A stretch of DNA of 64,000 nucleotides from Metaphire vulgaris (Eukaryota > Annelida > Clitellata > Crassiclitellata > Megascolecidae): contig JACLAT010000131.1 of NCBI GenBank assembly GCA_018105865.1, positions 42,258-106,257 of the forward strand, in the 5' to 3' direction. Made by a program: the position numbers and the translations under genes. The number at the start of each line of letters is the position of its first letter. The stretch's first letter is position 1. Below the pieces are notes generated by a model, which was not told the origin of the DNA, searched no databases, and was given only the letters and a program-made list of their open reading frames with translations. This document shows, one piece after another, positions 10,331 to 20,095 of the stretch.

Positions 10331-10896
10331 ATGTGTAAGCAGTAGACAATGCAAGGAAGTCTGCAAGAAGCTATGTGTAATTATTTTAATCGAAATTAAT
10401 CGATTAAAAATTTTACCAATTAATTGAACAAGAAAATTTTAATCATTACCAGACCTAGTAATAATGTGTTTGGAAACATACAGGTACAGCATTCCCACAC
10501 TTGTTTTGTTGATGAGTAAAAAAAGAATGAGTTCCCAAACCTTTATTCCTAGAAAAAAGCACTGTATGTAAGTAAGTGTGTATATGTGTACACACAGACA
10601 GAAAGTTAAAGTGTTGCTATGCAGTGCTAATATGTATTGTAGAAAAATTTTGGACAGTTGGAAATATATTTTTAATGTTATTTATGTTTCAGATCATCTC
10701 ATCTGTTATTATGGCTGCTTCGTACTCTTTCGTGCGTGTTTCAGTGGCTTCCATATTGCGACAAAGTGGTGGCAGAAGAGAACTGCTTTGGTGTGGTGGA
10801 ATAACGCAAGTCGGGTCGTTCTTTGGCGCTTTTCTGACGTTTTTATTAGTTCAAGTGTTTCATGTATTTAATGGAGTAAAACCATGTTTGTCATAG
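8560..10896 (+). CDS. SLC52A: SLC52-family riboflavin transporter (gene span, two coding exons)
   Basis: The predicted product is about 498 residues, with roughly 11 hydrophobic segments. The N-terminal half begins with a WVDVVGIWVEVPLLV segment and PEGW, followed by an IQCANIGP segment, both typical of SLC52/RFT transporters. The second half has LPYGSLVYTLSVRLSSVASP. The last exon has LLWCGGITQVGSFFGA, the conserved end of the family. Known role: plasma-membrane uptake of riboflavin. The coding sequence is exon 8560-9851, an intron from GT at 9852 to AG at 10692 (phase 0), and exon 10693-10896. The long acidic loop between helices 6 and 7 contains a one-base frameshift around 9345-9390, most likely an assembly indel. 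A CACA-type dinucleotide repeat lies in the intron. Confidence 0.9.
10295..10328. repeat. (GT)n microsatellite in SLC52A intron
   Basis: Uninterrupted GT dinucleotides. Confidence 0.95.
10693..10896 (+). CDS. SLC52A: SLC52A last coding exon
   Basis: The acceptor TTATGTTTCAG precedes a 67-codon phase-0 exon ending in TAG. It encodes YSFVRVSVASILR, LLWCGGITQVGSFFGA and FLLVQVFHVF, which correspond to the final two helices of SLC52 proteins, ending near a terminal Cys as in vertebrate members. Confidence 0.9.
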   Translation: MISSVIMAASYSFVRVSVASILRQSGGRRELLWCGGITQVGSFFGAFLTFLLVQVFHVFNGVKPCLS

Positions 10897-12130
10897 AGTT
10901 GCTTTAGAGTAAGAAGTTTTAACTATCTCTGACTAAGCAGCTGGAAAATTAACAGCGTTTGGTTTTAAATAAGATCTGCCTAGTTCCTGTAGCATTTACA
11001 ATGTGCCATGGCAAAAATGTGAATGAATTATTGCATGGAAAGTGCAAACTTGAGGAGCATGGACATGCAGATCCAGTGGTCATGCCATTTGAATGCCAAG
11101 AAATTATGTTTTCTGGGAGGATCGTGTGAAAATGCTTACCCTGACAACAGGGCCATCTTTAAAATTTTGGACGCCCTAGGCAGATTTAAATTTTTGCCCA
11201 TTCACATACAGACGTCTGTAGTCTGTTACGGTACAGTGGCAACTGTCAAATGCTAATACGTTTTGCCTACGGTAAGACGATATTTCACATAACAAATAGC
11301 AAGTCTGTTAAAAAATGAAAGTACCCATTAATTTTAGTGTGTGATGACAAACAAGATTAAAATTATGACAGCAATAGTGCTCATGTCAGTGATGTCATGC
11401 AGCCCACTATTATTTATGCCAAGAATAGCAAAGGAAATAAAAGAATATTAAATTATATTAATTCGTTCATTATTCTATCAAAAATCGCACCTCAAAAATT
11501 TTCCGTCCCCGTTTTATTTCACCCCTGAAAATTTTTCACCCCTAGGCAGTGCCTAAACTGCCTAAGCCTTACGACTGGTGGACTAAGGTGGCCCTGTCTG
11601 ACGACATTTGACAGTAGATTATAATATTTACTTTTAAGGACACAGAAAACAAATGAATGGTTAGTAGTATTGCTTTTTGTGATGCTATGTTAGCTGTTCG
11701 TTGTTTGGATTAATGTGACAGCATTTCTGTTGAGATCCAGGATCAGAAATTGTATACTGTCATTAACAGATTTATGAATGTACTTACTTTTTATGATTAT
11801 TGAGGATTTTATTGCATCTCTGTCCCTCTGACCACATATAAAATTTAGTTCAATTTTGGTGTCTCGATCACTGTTTCATTTGAGCGTTAGTTTGTTGAAT
11901 TGCTTTGATATTAATTTTTCTGTAATGAGGTCTATTGATGTATTTTGTCATGGTCATTCTTTTCACTTGATGATGATGATGATGATTTTGTTTGCTTCAC
12001 CTGATTGAACATTATGAAATTAAAAAAATATTCAGATGTATAGGCCTAATGAATTGTTTATTTGATATTTATGTTCAAGTATTATGCATAAATTGGCCAA
12101 GTAAATTTACTAACTTACCGGTACTTTAAA
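10897..12130. other. 3' flank of SLC52A, no further gene seen
   Basis: AT-rich. A possible polyadenylation signal AATAAA lies near 11436. A GATGATGATGATG run at about 11970-11983 and a fragment with CACCCCTAGGCAGTGCCTAAAC (about 11522-11585) may belong to an old repeat. No open frame with exon features. Confidence 0.4.
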
Positions 12131-12260
12131 GCATGGGTTTCCAAAGTTTTTCAGCTGCGGGCCACATTGCTGCCTTTTGACGGCTCCACAGGCCACATGC
12201 ACAAGAAATTATATTTAGTAAAATACTGAATAACAATGACAGATAGGCTACTGCTGAATT
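12130..12260. mobile_element. Possible hAT (Charlie-like) end
   Basis: The segment GGGTTTCCAAAGTTTTTCAG, GCGGGCCACAT and a later GGCCACATGC resembles the ends of Charlie-type hAT elements. The partner end is not clear. Confidence 0.35.
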
Positions 12261-12550
12261 ATAATGCAGTGTATAATGCAGACTGCAGAATATCAGTTGC
12301 AATTGAAATGGTTTTTAACTACTGTGAGATAAATGAAACTGATGCATTTCTGATAAAATTACATCAAACTGTGGTTCTAAGTGTGCAGTCCATAAAATAA
12401 TTATAAGTAAGGACTTTAATTGTCCATAAGATAATGCAGATCTGTAGCAGGTTTTAACATAGGACTAGGCATATTTCATCTTTGAAAATGTCTTTTCGCA
12501 CGGATGTGTAGTTCCAAATGCAGTAGGCCTAATGAATTAACGAGCATTGG

Positions 12551-12773
12551 CAGGGCCGCCGAGAGAAATTCCGGGCCCCGGAACAAAAAATCTGCGGGCC
12601 CTTAAGAAAAATTTAGGAAGTCTCCGAAAAACCTGACAAGCAAAAAACGTTATTAATTAACTCTCTAAAAACAGCCTGACAAGCAAAAAAAACTCGTCAC
12701 CGGATCTAGGCCCCTGAAAACTCCATGGGCCCCGGTACAATGTACTGGTTGCACCACCCTCTCCTCAGGCCTG
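12551..12773. mobile_element. hAT-type MITE, CAGGGCCGCCGAGAG family
   Basis: Begins CAGGGCCGCCGAGAG and ends CTCAGGCCTG, flanked by AGCATTGG (12543-12550) and AGCATTGA (12774-12781), 7 of 8 matching. Contains two copies of the CTGACAAGCAAAAAA module. Other members: 32230-32550, 56634-56924, 62414-62605. Confidence 0.8.
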
Positions 12774-12893
12774 AGCATTGAAACTTTTGAAATGAATAAA
12801 CTGATCACATGGAAGACATTTACTGTATAGAATACTATCAAATTTCCTTCCTGAAATAATTGATATCACACGATTGCTAGTCAATGGCTAGTC

Positions 12894-13167
12894 TGTCAGG
12901 ATTGTTATGTTATGTTATAACATAACATTGTATTAGTTAACATTGTATTAGCTATTAACATTGTATTATTGATTGTAGCGCTATTAAATGCGCTATAAAA
13001 TGTTTTGACATAGACATGCGCGCCGGGCGCTTCCGGTCTAGGTGGCTGCAAGGAGCTGTTCACACTCGCTGCGATTGTAAAACTCTATCCGATCAATCTG
13101 ACGTTTGTTGTTGTAATAAAACTTGATAACTTCAACCATTGATTTAACTAACAGTCGGCACGTCACA
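12894..13167 (+). repeat. 5' LTR of the gypsy element
   Basis: 274 bp, starting TGTCAGG and ending GTCACA (TG...CA). It matches the 3' LTR by eye except for one 16-bp duplication near the start of the 3' copy. Includes AATAAAA near the 3' end. Confidence 0.95.
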
Positions 13168-13314
13168 TGGCGTCGTGAACAGGATTCGTTTACACGGTAG
13201 CTAAGATATTTTTGTGAACCTGATCGACAGTTCCTTGAGCGCCTGACACATCTGGTTAGTCTTTTCCCGTTCTTTAAATAACCGATTTATCACGACGAAA
13301 TTCCGGTTTAAACA

Positions 13315-13600
13315 ATGGAGTTCTTTAGGCAACCTGGGCCACTGACCCTGAGTGGTGGCAATCTAGAGGCAGAGTGGAAACTGTGGAAACAGAAATTCAA
13401 AAACTACCTACTGGCCTCCGGAATCTCTGAAAAACCTGATCGTGTCCAGTTGGCGACATTCCTGCATGTACTTGGCGATGAAGGCCTTTCCGTATACAAC
13501 ACCTTTCGTTTTTCTGATGATGAAGTTGAGAAATTGGATGTGGCAATGGAAAAGATGGAGTCCGACCTGACCCACAAAAGGTATGTGTCATCCTGGACAT
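13315..13600 (+). pseudogene. gag N-terminal fragment of the gypsy element
   Basis: Starts MEFFRQPGPLTLSGGNLEAE and continues with WKLWKQKFKNYLLASG, a pattern typical of Ty3/gypsy gag starts in animals. After about 90 codons it joins directly, around 13575-13590, to a reverse-transcriptase sequence in another frame. The rest of gag, the protease and most of RT are deleted. Confidence 0.8.
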
Positions 13601-13926
13601 GCCGACCCCTACTGACAGAGTTGGTCTTCAACGCTTCCTAGGCATGGTGACATATTTGTCGAAATTTGTTCCAAATTTTTCTGCTCTCACTGGTCAGCTC
13701 AGGCAGTTACTCAAGAAAGACGTTGGCTGGCACTGGCAGGAAGCCCACAGTGTCGCATTCAATCAAGTCAAGGAGGCTATTAGCAAGGACACCATACTGC
13801 AGTACTATGACAGGAACAAACCCTGTGTCATTCAAACAGACGCATCCTCTGACGGTCTGGGGTCATGTCTGATGCAACAAGGTAAACCGATTGCTTACGC
13901 TTCTCGGTCATTGACCTCAGCAGTTG
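13577..13926 (+). pseudogene. RT thumb and RNase H start of the gypsy element
   Basis: The plus frame contains RFLGMVTYLSKFVPNFS (end of reverse transcriptase), then a tether, then VIQTDASSDGLGSCLMQQ and PIAYASRSLTSA, the first strand of the Ty3 RNase H with its catalytic Asp. Homology stops at about 13926, where the inverted block begins. Confidence 0.88.
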
Positions 13927-13930
13927 CTAG

Positions 13931-15371
13931 AATGTTATCAGGACTCTCGGACTGTTTTCCCGCCTGAGAAGCAGTCTGGGTTTCTGGGAAATCTGAACTG
14001 TCCATTTCTGGAACAACAGTCTCCGGAGAAATTGGCGGTTCCGCGGTCTTTATGAGATCCCGGCGGTTCCTGCGCAGTGTTGATCCTTCCTCAGTTTTAA
14101 CAACGAATGATCTCGGAGCTGGATGTTCTTCTAGGACCACAGCCTTCTGCCATGATCCACCGTGACGAATTCTGACTGCCTCACCTTTCCTCAGTAGTGG
14201 AAGGCGTCGAGTATGTCTGTCATAGAAATGCTTCTGAGATTGCTGACGACGTAACAGCTGATTACGATCTTCCACCGCTTGAGGAGACATACAGTCTGGA
14301 GCAACTGGAAGTCTTGATCGGAGAGCACGACCCATCAACAACTGGGCAGGGCTGCGAGTCATGCCTGCTATAGGCGCATTGCGGAACTGCAGCATCGCGA
14401 GATAAGGGTCTGATCCATCGTGCTCAGCTTTCTGAAGAAGGCGCTTAACCGTCTGGATATTTCGTTCGCGAGACCGTTTGATTGCGGATATCTAGGACTG
14501 GATGTGGTGATAGTGAAATCCCACTCCTAGAGAAATTAATCATGACACCACTGTTAAATGGCATGTTGTCACAAATCATTTCAAGTGGAATGCCATATCT
14601 TGAGAACATTGATTTTAGAGCAGTCACTACTGATTCCGCAGTCTTGTTTGGCAAAAGATATACCTCCGGTACTTTGAGTAATAGTCAACTAACAACAAGT
14701 AATCCCGACCAAATAGTTGGAAAATGTCCGCAGCGACTTTTCCCACGGTCGATGAGGTACAGAGTGAGGCAAAAGAGGCTCTTTGGTTTGTTCTCTTTGA
14801 AATGTGTTGCATGTTGCGCATTTCCCAATAAAAATCTCCAGGTCACGAGATAAGCCCGGCCAGTACATGCATGATCGAGCAAGACCTTTACATTTTTCAA
14901 TACCCAAATGTCCTTCATGGAGCTTTAACAACATTTGATGGCGCAAAGAGGAAGGAACAACAATCTTCCCGTGTCGAAAAGGATGCCGTTAAGCTCATAT
15001 ATGTCCTGCCAAATTTTAGCATATTGCTTGATTTCTGGGTGTAAGTCTCTAGTATCACCCGGAACACCTACCGCAGGAGCTGGATTAGCTTAGCGAGCAC
15101 CGGGTCTCTTTGTGTCTCATGGCGAAATTCATTTAGTTTTGCATCACTGCCAGAAACTCACGAAGCAAGGTGTGAACTTGAACGTCAATATCTTCAGAAA
15201 TCTCTCTAGCTGTATCATCAATACAGGTGACGGAAGCTCTAGATAGTGTGTCAGCGACTAGCATTGTCTTTCCAGGAGCATACTGAACTACCACTTGATA
15301 TTTAAGTAGTTGAAGGAGCATACGTTGAAGCCGAGGTGACGTGCTATTTATTGGTTTCTTGAAAATGGCTT
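13931..15371 (-). pseudogene. Inverted RNase H-integrase block of the gypsy element
   Basis: Read on the minus strand from 15374 downward. First comes the end of RNase H (a Y-APGK...ADTLSRA pattern, 15200-15370). Next is the integrase zinc finger (HEGHLGIEKC then CATCNTFQ, about 14830-14930), then the integrase core with a VDYYSKY segment and a DN motif (14480-14720, frameshifted). Last is the C-terminal region with LQFRNAPIAGMTRSPAQLLM (13895-14395). A CTAG sits at each inversion boundary (13927-13930, 15372-15375). The pol reading frame on the inverted side of the right boundary is compatible with that of the outside segment, so that join once was continuous. At the left boundary about 40 codons of RNase H are missing. 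Confidence 0.9.
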
Positions 15372-15466
15372 CTAGTTCCAGTAACCAGATCTGGGAGAAC
15401 AATTACAAGACCTGTTAGATTTAAGGATTACATATTGTAAAGTAATTAACATTTTTAGGGGGAAGA

Positions 15467-15756
15467 TGTCAGGATTGTTATGTTATGTTATAACATAACA
15501 TTGTTATAACATAACATTGTATTAGTTAACATTGTATTAGCTATTAACATTGTATTATTGATTGTAGCGCTATTAAATGCGCTATAAAATGTTTTGACAT
15601 AGACATGCGCGCCGGGCGCTTCCGGTCTAGGTGGCTGCAAGGAGCTGTTCACACTCGCTGCGATTGTAAAACTCTATCCGATCAATCTGACGTTTGTTGT
15701 TGTAATAAAACTTGATAACTTCAACCATTGATTTAACTAACAGTCGGCACGTCACA
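15467..15756 (+). repeat. 3' LTR of the gypsy element
   Basis: 290 bp; equals the 5' LTR plus a 16-bp tandem duplication (TTATAACATAACATTG) near its start. Preceded by the polypurine tract at about 15453-15466. Confidence 0.95.
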
Positions 15757-15992
15757 TAGTCAATAGTTTCACTTATAAATCCGACGGTAAGTCTTCAATG
15801 ACAGTCAACAGGATTTTCAGTCTTTTTAATTTTTCGACGAATCCGGGTCAGAGAAACGTGCCTGGAACTGTTCTCAAACTTAAAATAATATGATCCACAA
15901 ATGACGTAACGAACTTATAGGGAGGTTCAAACATTTGTGACGACGGGAGGGGTCCGGAATTGTGACGTCGCATAATAAAATTTTTTTAAAAA

Positions 15993-16144
15993 GTGGCTAC
16001 CTGTTTTGCTTGTCAGCACGTTTGGAAAGGAACAAAGAGCCAGAGGAAAGATGAGGATGAACTTTTTTGCTTGTCAAGATTTTTCGAAAGACGAGAAGAG
16101 GGGTTACGGTTACGACGAGGAGCAAGCTTCTGTTCCATCGCCAC
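15993..16144 (+). mobile_element. Left part of a disrupted gypsy pol fragment and module-bearing repeat
   Basis: The last bases before 16145 are continuous in sequence with 17209 onward once the inserted element at 16145-17208 is removed. Two TTTTTGCTTGTCA modules lie at 16000-16080. The coding part upstream of the insertion is too short to classify alone. Confidence 0.45.
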
Positions 16145-17208
16145 TAGTGCTGTTACGGTTTCACCTCGAGCAGTCTCGGTCGGTTTCGGTTCGGTTTGGA
16201 CCGAAAAACCGCGGTTTCGGTTCGGTTTTTTAACCCTAGGTTAGGGTTAGGGTTAACCCTAACTCTAAATCTCTAACCCTAGGGTTAGCGATAGGTTAAC
16301 CCTAACCCTATGACCTCTTTTTGCTTTCAGGGATTTTGGAGAGGAAAAATGATACAATTATGACCTCTTTTTGCTTGTCAGAGTTTTTCGAGAGGAAAAA
16401 CTACAAGAATGACCTTTTTGAGGACTTTAATAAGAAATAAAAATAAAATGGCGTTACGCGATTTTTGAAAATGGGGGTCGGCCCGTTGTGACGTCATATT
16501 TTAGGGTCCGACGTTGCGTGACATTGCGTGACGTAGGGGTAAAAGTGACAAATTCGCGTGAGGTCATTTATGGACGGCCCCATTATTTAAGTCACCTCTT
16601 TTCAGTTGATGCAATTGCCAATAGGCCTAATTTTAAACTCGTCATGATTTAAAGTGGCTTAGGAGGCATTACTGCACGTGTGAAAGCCACTAGGGGCACT
16701 AACAGGGCTTGAACCCGCTCCGTTAGCCTCAGGGATATTTCTAGGATTGTGGATTTGGGGGGTGGGGTGTCTACCTCAATTTTGAAGGTGTCCGAGCTAA
16801 TTGGCATTCCACACTAAACTGGCACTGCGCGACACTACTAATGCAGCCATTTTAAAATTGTTCTAACTGATTTCAATAATGACGTCAGACTCTGACTCAT
16901 CATAGAAATATAGACATGCCAGAAGAACAACACTCGTTATTTTAGCATTTAAAAGCTGTGCAATGATTGAACTGCATTAAAAATGCATTAAATGCATTTA
17001 ATGCATTGAAAAAGAGATCATAGGGTTAGTGTTAACCCTAACCTAACCTAGGGTTTTAACCTAGGTTAGGTTAGCGTTAACCCTAACCTAAGGTTAAAAC
17101 GGAAGAAAACCGTCCAATTTGCATGGTCAAAACCGCGGTTTCGGTTCGGTTCGGTTTTGACCGAAAAACCGCGGTTTCGGTTCGGTTCGGTTAACCGTAA
17201 CAGCACTA
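16145..17208. mobile_element. hAT-like element with CGGTTTCGGTTCGG subterminal repeats
   Basis: Ends TAGTGCTGTTACGGTT and AACCGTAACAGCACTA, with perfect TSD ATCGCCAC at 16137-16144 and 17209-17216. Subterminal AACCGCGGTTTCGGTTCGGT repeats occur on both sides. Next to them are blocks of TTAGGG/TTAACCCTAACC (16235-16310, 17020-17100). Two modules (TGACCTCTTTTTGCTTGTCA) lie at 16311-16400, and a SINE fragment at 16638-16760. No transposase frame. Confidence 0.88.
16638..16760 (-). mobile_element. tRNA-derived SINE fragment
   Basis: Matches the SINE at 38715-38850 (GTGGCTTAGGAGGCATTACT, AAAGCCACTAGGGGC). The reverse complement carries the polymerase III B box GCGGGTTCAAGCCC. The A box side is cut off. 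Confidence 0.7.
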
Positions 17209-17730
17209 ATCGCCACTCGGCAGACACCAGCGACTACGACTTCCGGTTCCGCTGTCTCTTCAGATAGCGACGAAGCCGAGGCATCGGAAACTATCCAAAC
17301 GATTTTTGGGCAGCTAGCGACAGCCGTAATCACCATCGATGAAGTCGCTGAGGCCACTGATGTTGACACCAAGCTCCACCAGGTCCGTCAACTCGTGACA
17401 GAAGGTTGGCCGACGTCGGATAAGCAACTTCCGGTCAACCTGCGCGTGTACTTCCGAGTTCCGACTGCACGAAGTACTGTCGGTCGCGCGGTTGTCGCGT
17501 CACAGTGCCAGCATCGCTACGTGACGTCAATCGATCTTGGACCTCGCCCATGAAGGTCACCATGGCGTCTCGCTCGTATGAAGGCCAAGGTCCGAAAGTC
17601 CGTATGGTGGTCAGGCGTCGACTCAGGCGTAGAACGACATGTGAGGGATTGCGTGGCATGTATCACTTCTGGGAAGTCCGTGAGACCGACATCCGGGCCT
17701 CTACTTCCGGTTGCATTGCCTTCTGGTCCG
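17209..17730 (+). pseudogene. Second gypsy pol fragment (RNase H-integrase linker and zinc finger)
   Basis: The plus frame from about 17209 to 17480 gives a linker ending TDVDTKLHQVRQLVTEGWP then LRVYFRV, the pattern that precedes Ty3/gypsy integrase. After frameshifts, HEGHHGV, KVRKSVWW and HVRDCVAC (17540-17680) form the H-H-C-C zinc finger. It is older than the element at 12894-15756 and was hit by the hAT-like insertion on its left and a LINE on its right. Confidence 0.75.
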
Positions 17731-17734
17731 TGAA

Positions 17735-18900
17735 GGAAACTGTCGCTGGATATAGAATTATTATGGAAAAAGCGAAAGAATATCAACAACCATTGTAAAC
17801 GTGCTTTGTAGATTATACAAAAGCCTTCGATTCTATCCCTCATGAAAAACTCTGGTATGTCAAGCTAGATATCATGCTAGATATGGGATTTCCAGCACAT
17901 CTAGTACATCTTCTAATGAATTTGTATAAAAAGGAGCAATAAAAATCAATGACATAATAACAGAATGGTTTAGAAATAGAAAAGGCGTTAGGCAAGGTTG
18001 CATATTATCACCATTTCTATTTAACATCATATCAGAAATGATAATGAAAAATGCCTTGCATGGATTTAAAGGAGGGGTAAAATTAGGTGGAAACAATCAA
18101 CAATTTGAGATATGCTGATGATATTATCTTAATAGCAACATGCCAACATCAGAAGAAGATATACAACAGAATGGTTGACAGAATGACTTTGGAAAGCAAA
18201 AAATATGGCCTACACCTTAATGAAGCTAAAACAAAAGTAATGACAAATGGAAAGCAAAATAAGATTACTGTTAATGAAAAGAATCTTGAACAGGTGGACA
18301 AATTCACATATCTAGGAGCAATAATCAGCAGTGATGAAAATCTTGAAGAAGAAATAAACTCACGATTAGGAAAAGGCAGAGAAGTAATGGAGATTAAATC
18401 TGTCTGGAAAAGCACATTAAAAACAAAGGAAGATTAATGGAATGTATGGCATGGAGTGTAGCAACTTATGGATGTGAAAGCTGGACCATCAAAAGAAAAT
18501 AAGAAAGACTATATGCCTTCTAAATGTTTTATCTCAGAACAATGCAAAGAATATCATGGACAGAACAACAAACAAACGAAGAAGTCATGAAAAGAGCCAA
18601 TACCAAACGAAAGTTCTTTGAACTTCTTTCACATCTGCCAAAGACGCAAATTGGCTTATTTTTGTCACATGCAAAGAAACACCAAAGATAACCTACAACA
18701 AACAATTCAACAAGGTATCATGCCAGGAAAAAGAAAGAGGCCGGCCGAGCAGAAGATGGGTGGACGATATAGAAGAATGGACTGGAATGGCTATAACAAC
18801 AGCAACAAAAGCATCAAAAGAAAGAACTACCTGGAAATGCCTGATTCATGACGTCACCTTATCTTCAACTACTGAAGGAAAGAGGAAATGATGATGATGA
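17735..18900 (+). mobile_element. LINE, 5'-truncated, reverse transcriptase to 3' end
   Basis: Reads IIMEKAKEYQQPL, CFVDYTKAFDSI (first catalytic Asp), GVRQGCILSPFLFN, and then LRYADDIILIA (the YADD motif, about 18105-18135). After that come GLHLNEAKTKVM and YLGAIIS, and a C-terminal region that ends in TWKCLIHDVTLSS. Several frameshifts. It ends at a (GAT)n tail near 18890-18901. It abuts the gypsy pol fragment without a gap, so it presumably inserted there. Confidence 0.85.
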
Positions 18901-18962
18901 TGTAGGACTATGTGCGAACGTCATCATGCAAACATCCATTTATTCATTCATCCGAAATAGAA

Positions 18963-18965
<3 letters not shown>

Positions 18966-18999
<34 letters not shown>
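18966..18999. repeat. (GA)n microsatellite
   Basis: Uninterrupted GA dinucleotides next to hairpin copy 1. Confidence 0.95.
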
Positions 19000-19002
<3 letters not shown>

Positions 19003-19273
19003 ACAGCGGTTTCTGCAACCGGACGTCGAAGAGAAAGAGAAGGGAAGGAGAAAAGTGAAAGGCTGACAGCGGTTTCCTCAACCGGAAGTCAGAATAGAGA
19101 GAAAAATACAAAGCGACAACGGTTTCCTCAACCGGAAGTCAGTGCATACATACGGTCGCCTTTCAGCGGGTCCGCCTGACATCTAGCCAATCAGTTTGCT
19201 TTCTCAGACTGTCGGTAGGATATATAACGATAACGACAACATTCTAGTGACGATTTCTTCTACCGGAAGCTAG

Positions 19274-19308
<35 letters not shown>
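19274..19308. repeat. (TA)n microsatellite
   Basis: Spacer between hairpin copies 4 and 5. Confidence 0.95.
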
Positions 19309-19309
<1 letters not shown>

Positions 19310-19395
19310 CAGTACAATCCGTCAGCGGTTTCTTCAACCGGAAGTCAGAACACCCAATCATACAATCCCACAACGGTTTATTCAAGCGGAAGTTG

Positions 19396-19398
<3 letters not shown>

Positions 19399-19431
<33 letters not shown>
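19399..19431. repeat. (TA)n microsatellite
   Basis: Spacer between hairpin copies 6 and 7. Confidence 0.95.
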
Positions 19432-19432
<1 letters not shown>

Positions 19433-19539
19433 CAATACAAGATGGCGACGGTTTCTCCAACCGGAAGCCATAGTCGAAGAGAGAGGAAGTCGACAACGGT
19501 TTCTCCAACCGGAAGTCGAAGAAGAAGGTCACCAGGAAA

Positions 19540-20095
19540 ATTGCAGGATTGAACCGGCATATATGGCACTCAAGCGCCATACTCTGGACCAAGATTCGCA
19601 TCCATGCTTCTTGCATCCTGCCAGTATTACTACATGGGGCAGAGACGTGGGCTATGACATCAACGTTTAGCAGTGAATTAAACGCTTGCCATCAATGGTG
19701 CTTGCGCCGAATTCTACGTCTTTCGTACACAATGCACACCACAAATGCCAAGGCATGCTGGAGGACAGGAGAGATCAATCTCGAACAGAATCTGCAACAG
19801 GAGACTGCATCACTTTGGACATCGTGTAGCTACAGCCGATCCAGGGCAGGACCATGCCCGAGCCCGCGATGCCATCATTCCGATTCATTCGCAGTCTGTC
19901 AAAAACATGGAAAAGGCCACTGGGCAGGTCCAGAATAACCTGGACAAGAACAGTATAGAAAGACCTAGCTAGCCCCACACAACATTGGCCTCGCTACAAC
20001 GTGGAAGAAGGCGCAGGACAGAGATTTATGGCTCCGGATTCTGGAAACAGCAATGCTCCACTAATCATTAGTGGACATGCTAGGAAGAAGAAGAA
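19540..20095 (+). mobile_element. LINE ORF2 C-terminal fragment
   Basis: The plus frames read ILPVLLHGAETWAM, then HQWCLRRIL and YTMHTTNAKAC with a displaced frame FGHRVATADPGQDHAR. This is the usual end of I/R1-type LINEs (a VLLYGAETW segment followed by a TNxExL segment and FGHIxR). At least two frameshifts. The tail runs to a stretch of AGGAAGAAGAAGAA near 20080. Confidence 0.75.

Larger units (their letters stand above)
12894..15756 (+). mobile_element. Ty3/gypsy LTR retrotransposon with deleted and inverted pol
   Basis: A complete insertion with 5' LTR 12894-13167, 3' LTR 15467-15756, and TSD TAGTC at 12889-12893 and 15757-15761. The internal region begins with TGGCGTCGTGAAC directly after the LTR (primer-binding-site position). 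It ends with a polypurine tract AGGGGGAAGA before the 3' LTR. On the plus strand it carries a gag start joined by deletion to the end of reverse transcriptase and the start of RNase H. The block 13931-15371 is inverted and holds the rest of RNase H, integrase and the pol tail on the minus strand. The last 15 codons of pol and the polypurine tract are again in plus orientation. It cannot encode a working pol, so it must have moved, or been copied, with proteins from another element. Confidence 0.93.
19000..19519 (+). repeat. Array of eight spaced hairpin motifs (CGGTT-loop-AACCG)
   Basis: Copies at 19000-19029, 19063-19092, 19113-19141, 19244-19273, 19319-19348, 19365-19398, 19442-19471 and 19490-19519 are all in one orientation. 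The core is CGGTTTCnnCAACCGGAA. The inner stem CGGTT/AACCG is kept in six copies, with mismatches in the fourth and sixth. The outer stems differ but pair within a copy: TCGAC/GTCGA (copies 1 and 8), CTGAC/GTCAG (2), ATGGC/GCCAT (7), ATCCcAC/GTtGGAT (6). Copy 5 does not pair outside and copy 4 is degenerate. Spacers of 16-103 bp contain GA- and TA-repeats. Function unknown. Confidence 0.8.

Noticed and set aside
16235..16310. Telomere or chromosome end
   Set aside because: The TTAGGG/TTAACCC blocks are short, mixed in orientation and enclosed in an element with a TSD.
17435..17843. Minus-strand frames as a gene
   Set aside because: They are antisense to the gypsy integrase zinc-finger region on the plus strand.
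19000..19519. Minus-strand frames with repeated DFRLEKP peptide as a repeat protein
   Set aside because: The peptide is only the hairpin motif read in one frame; TA and GA runs between units give meaningless sequence, and no splice sites fit.
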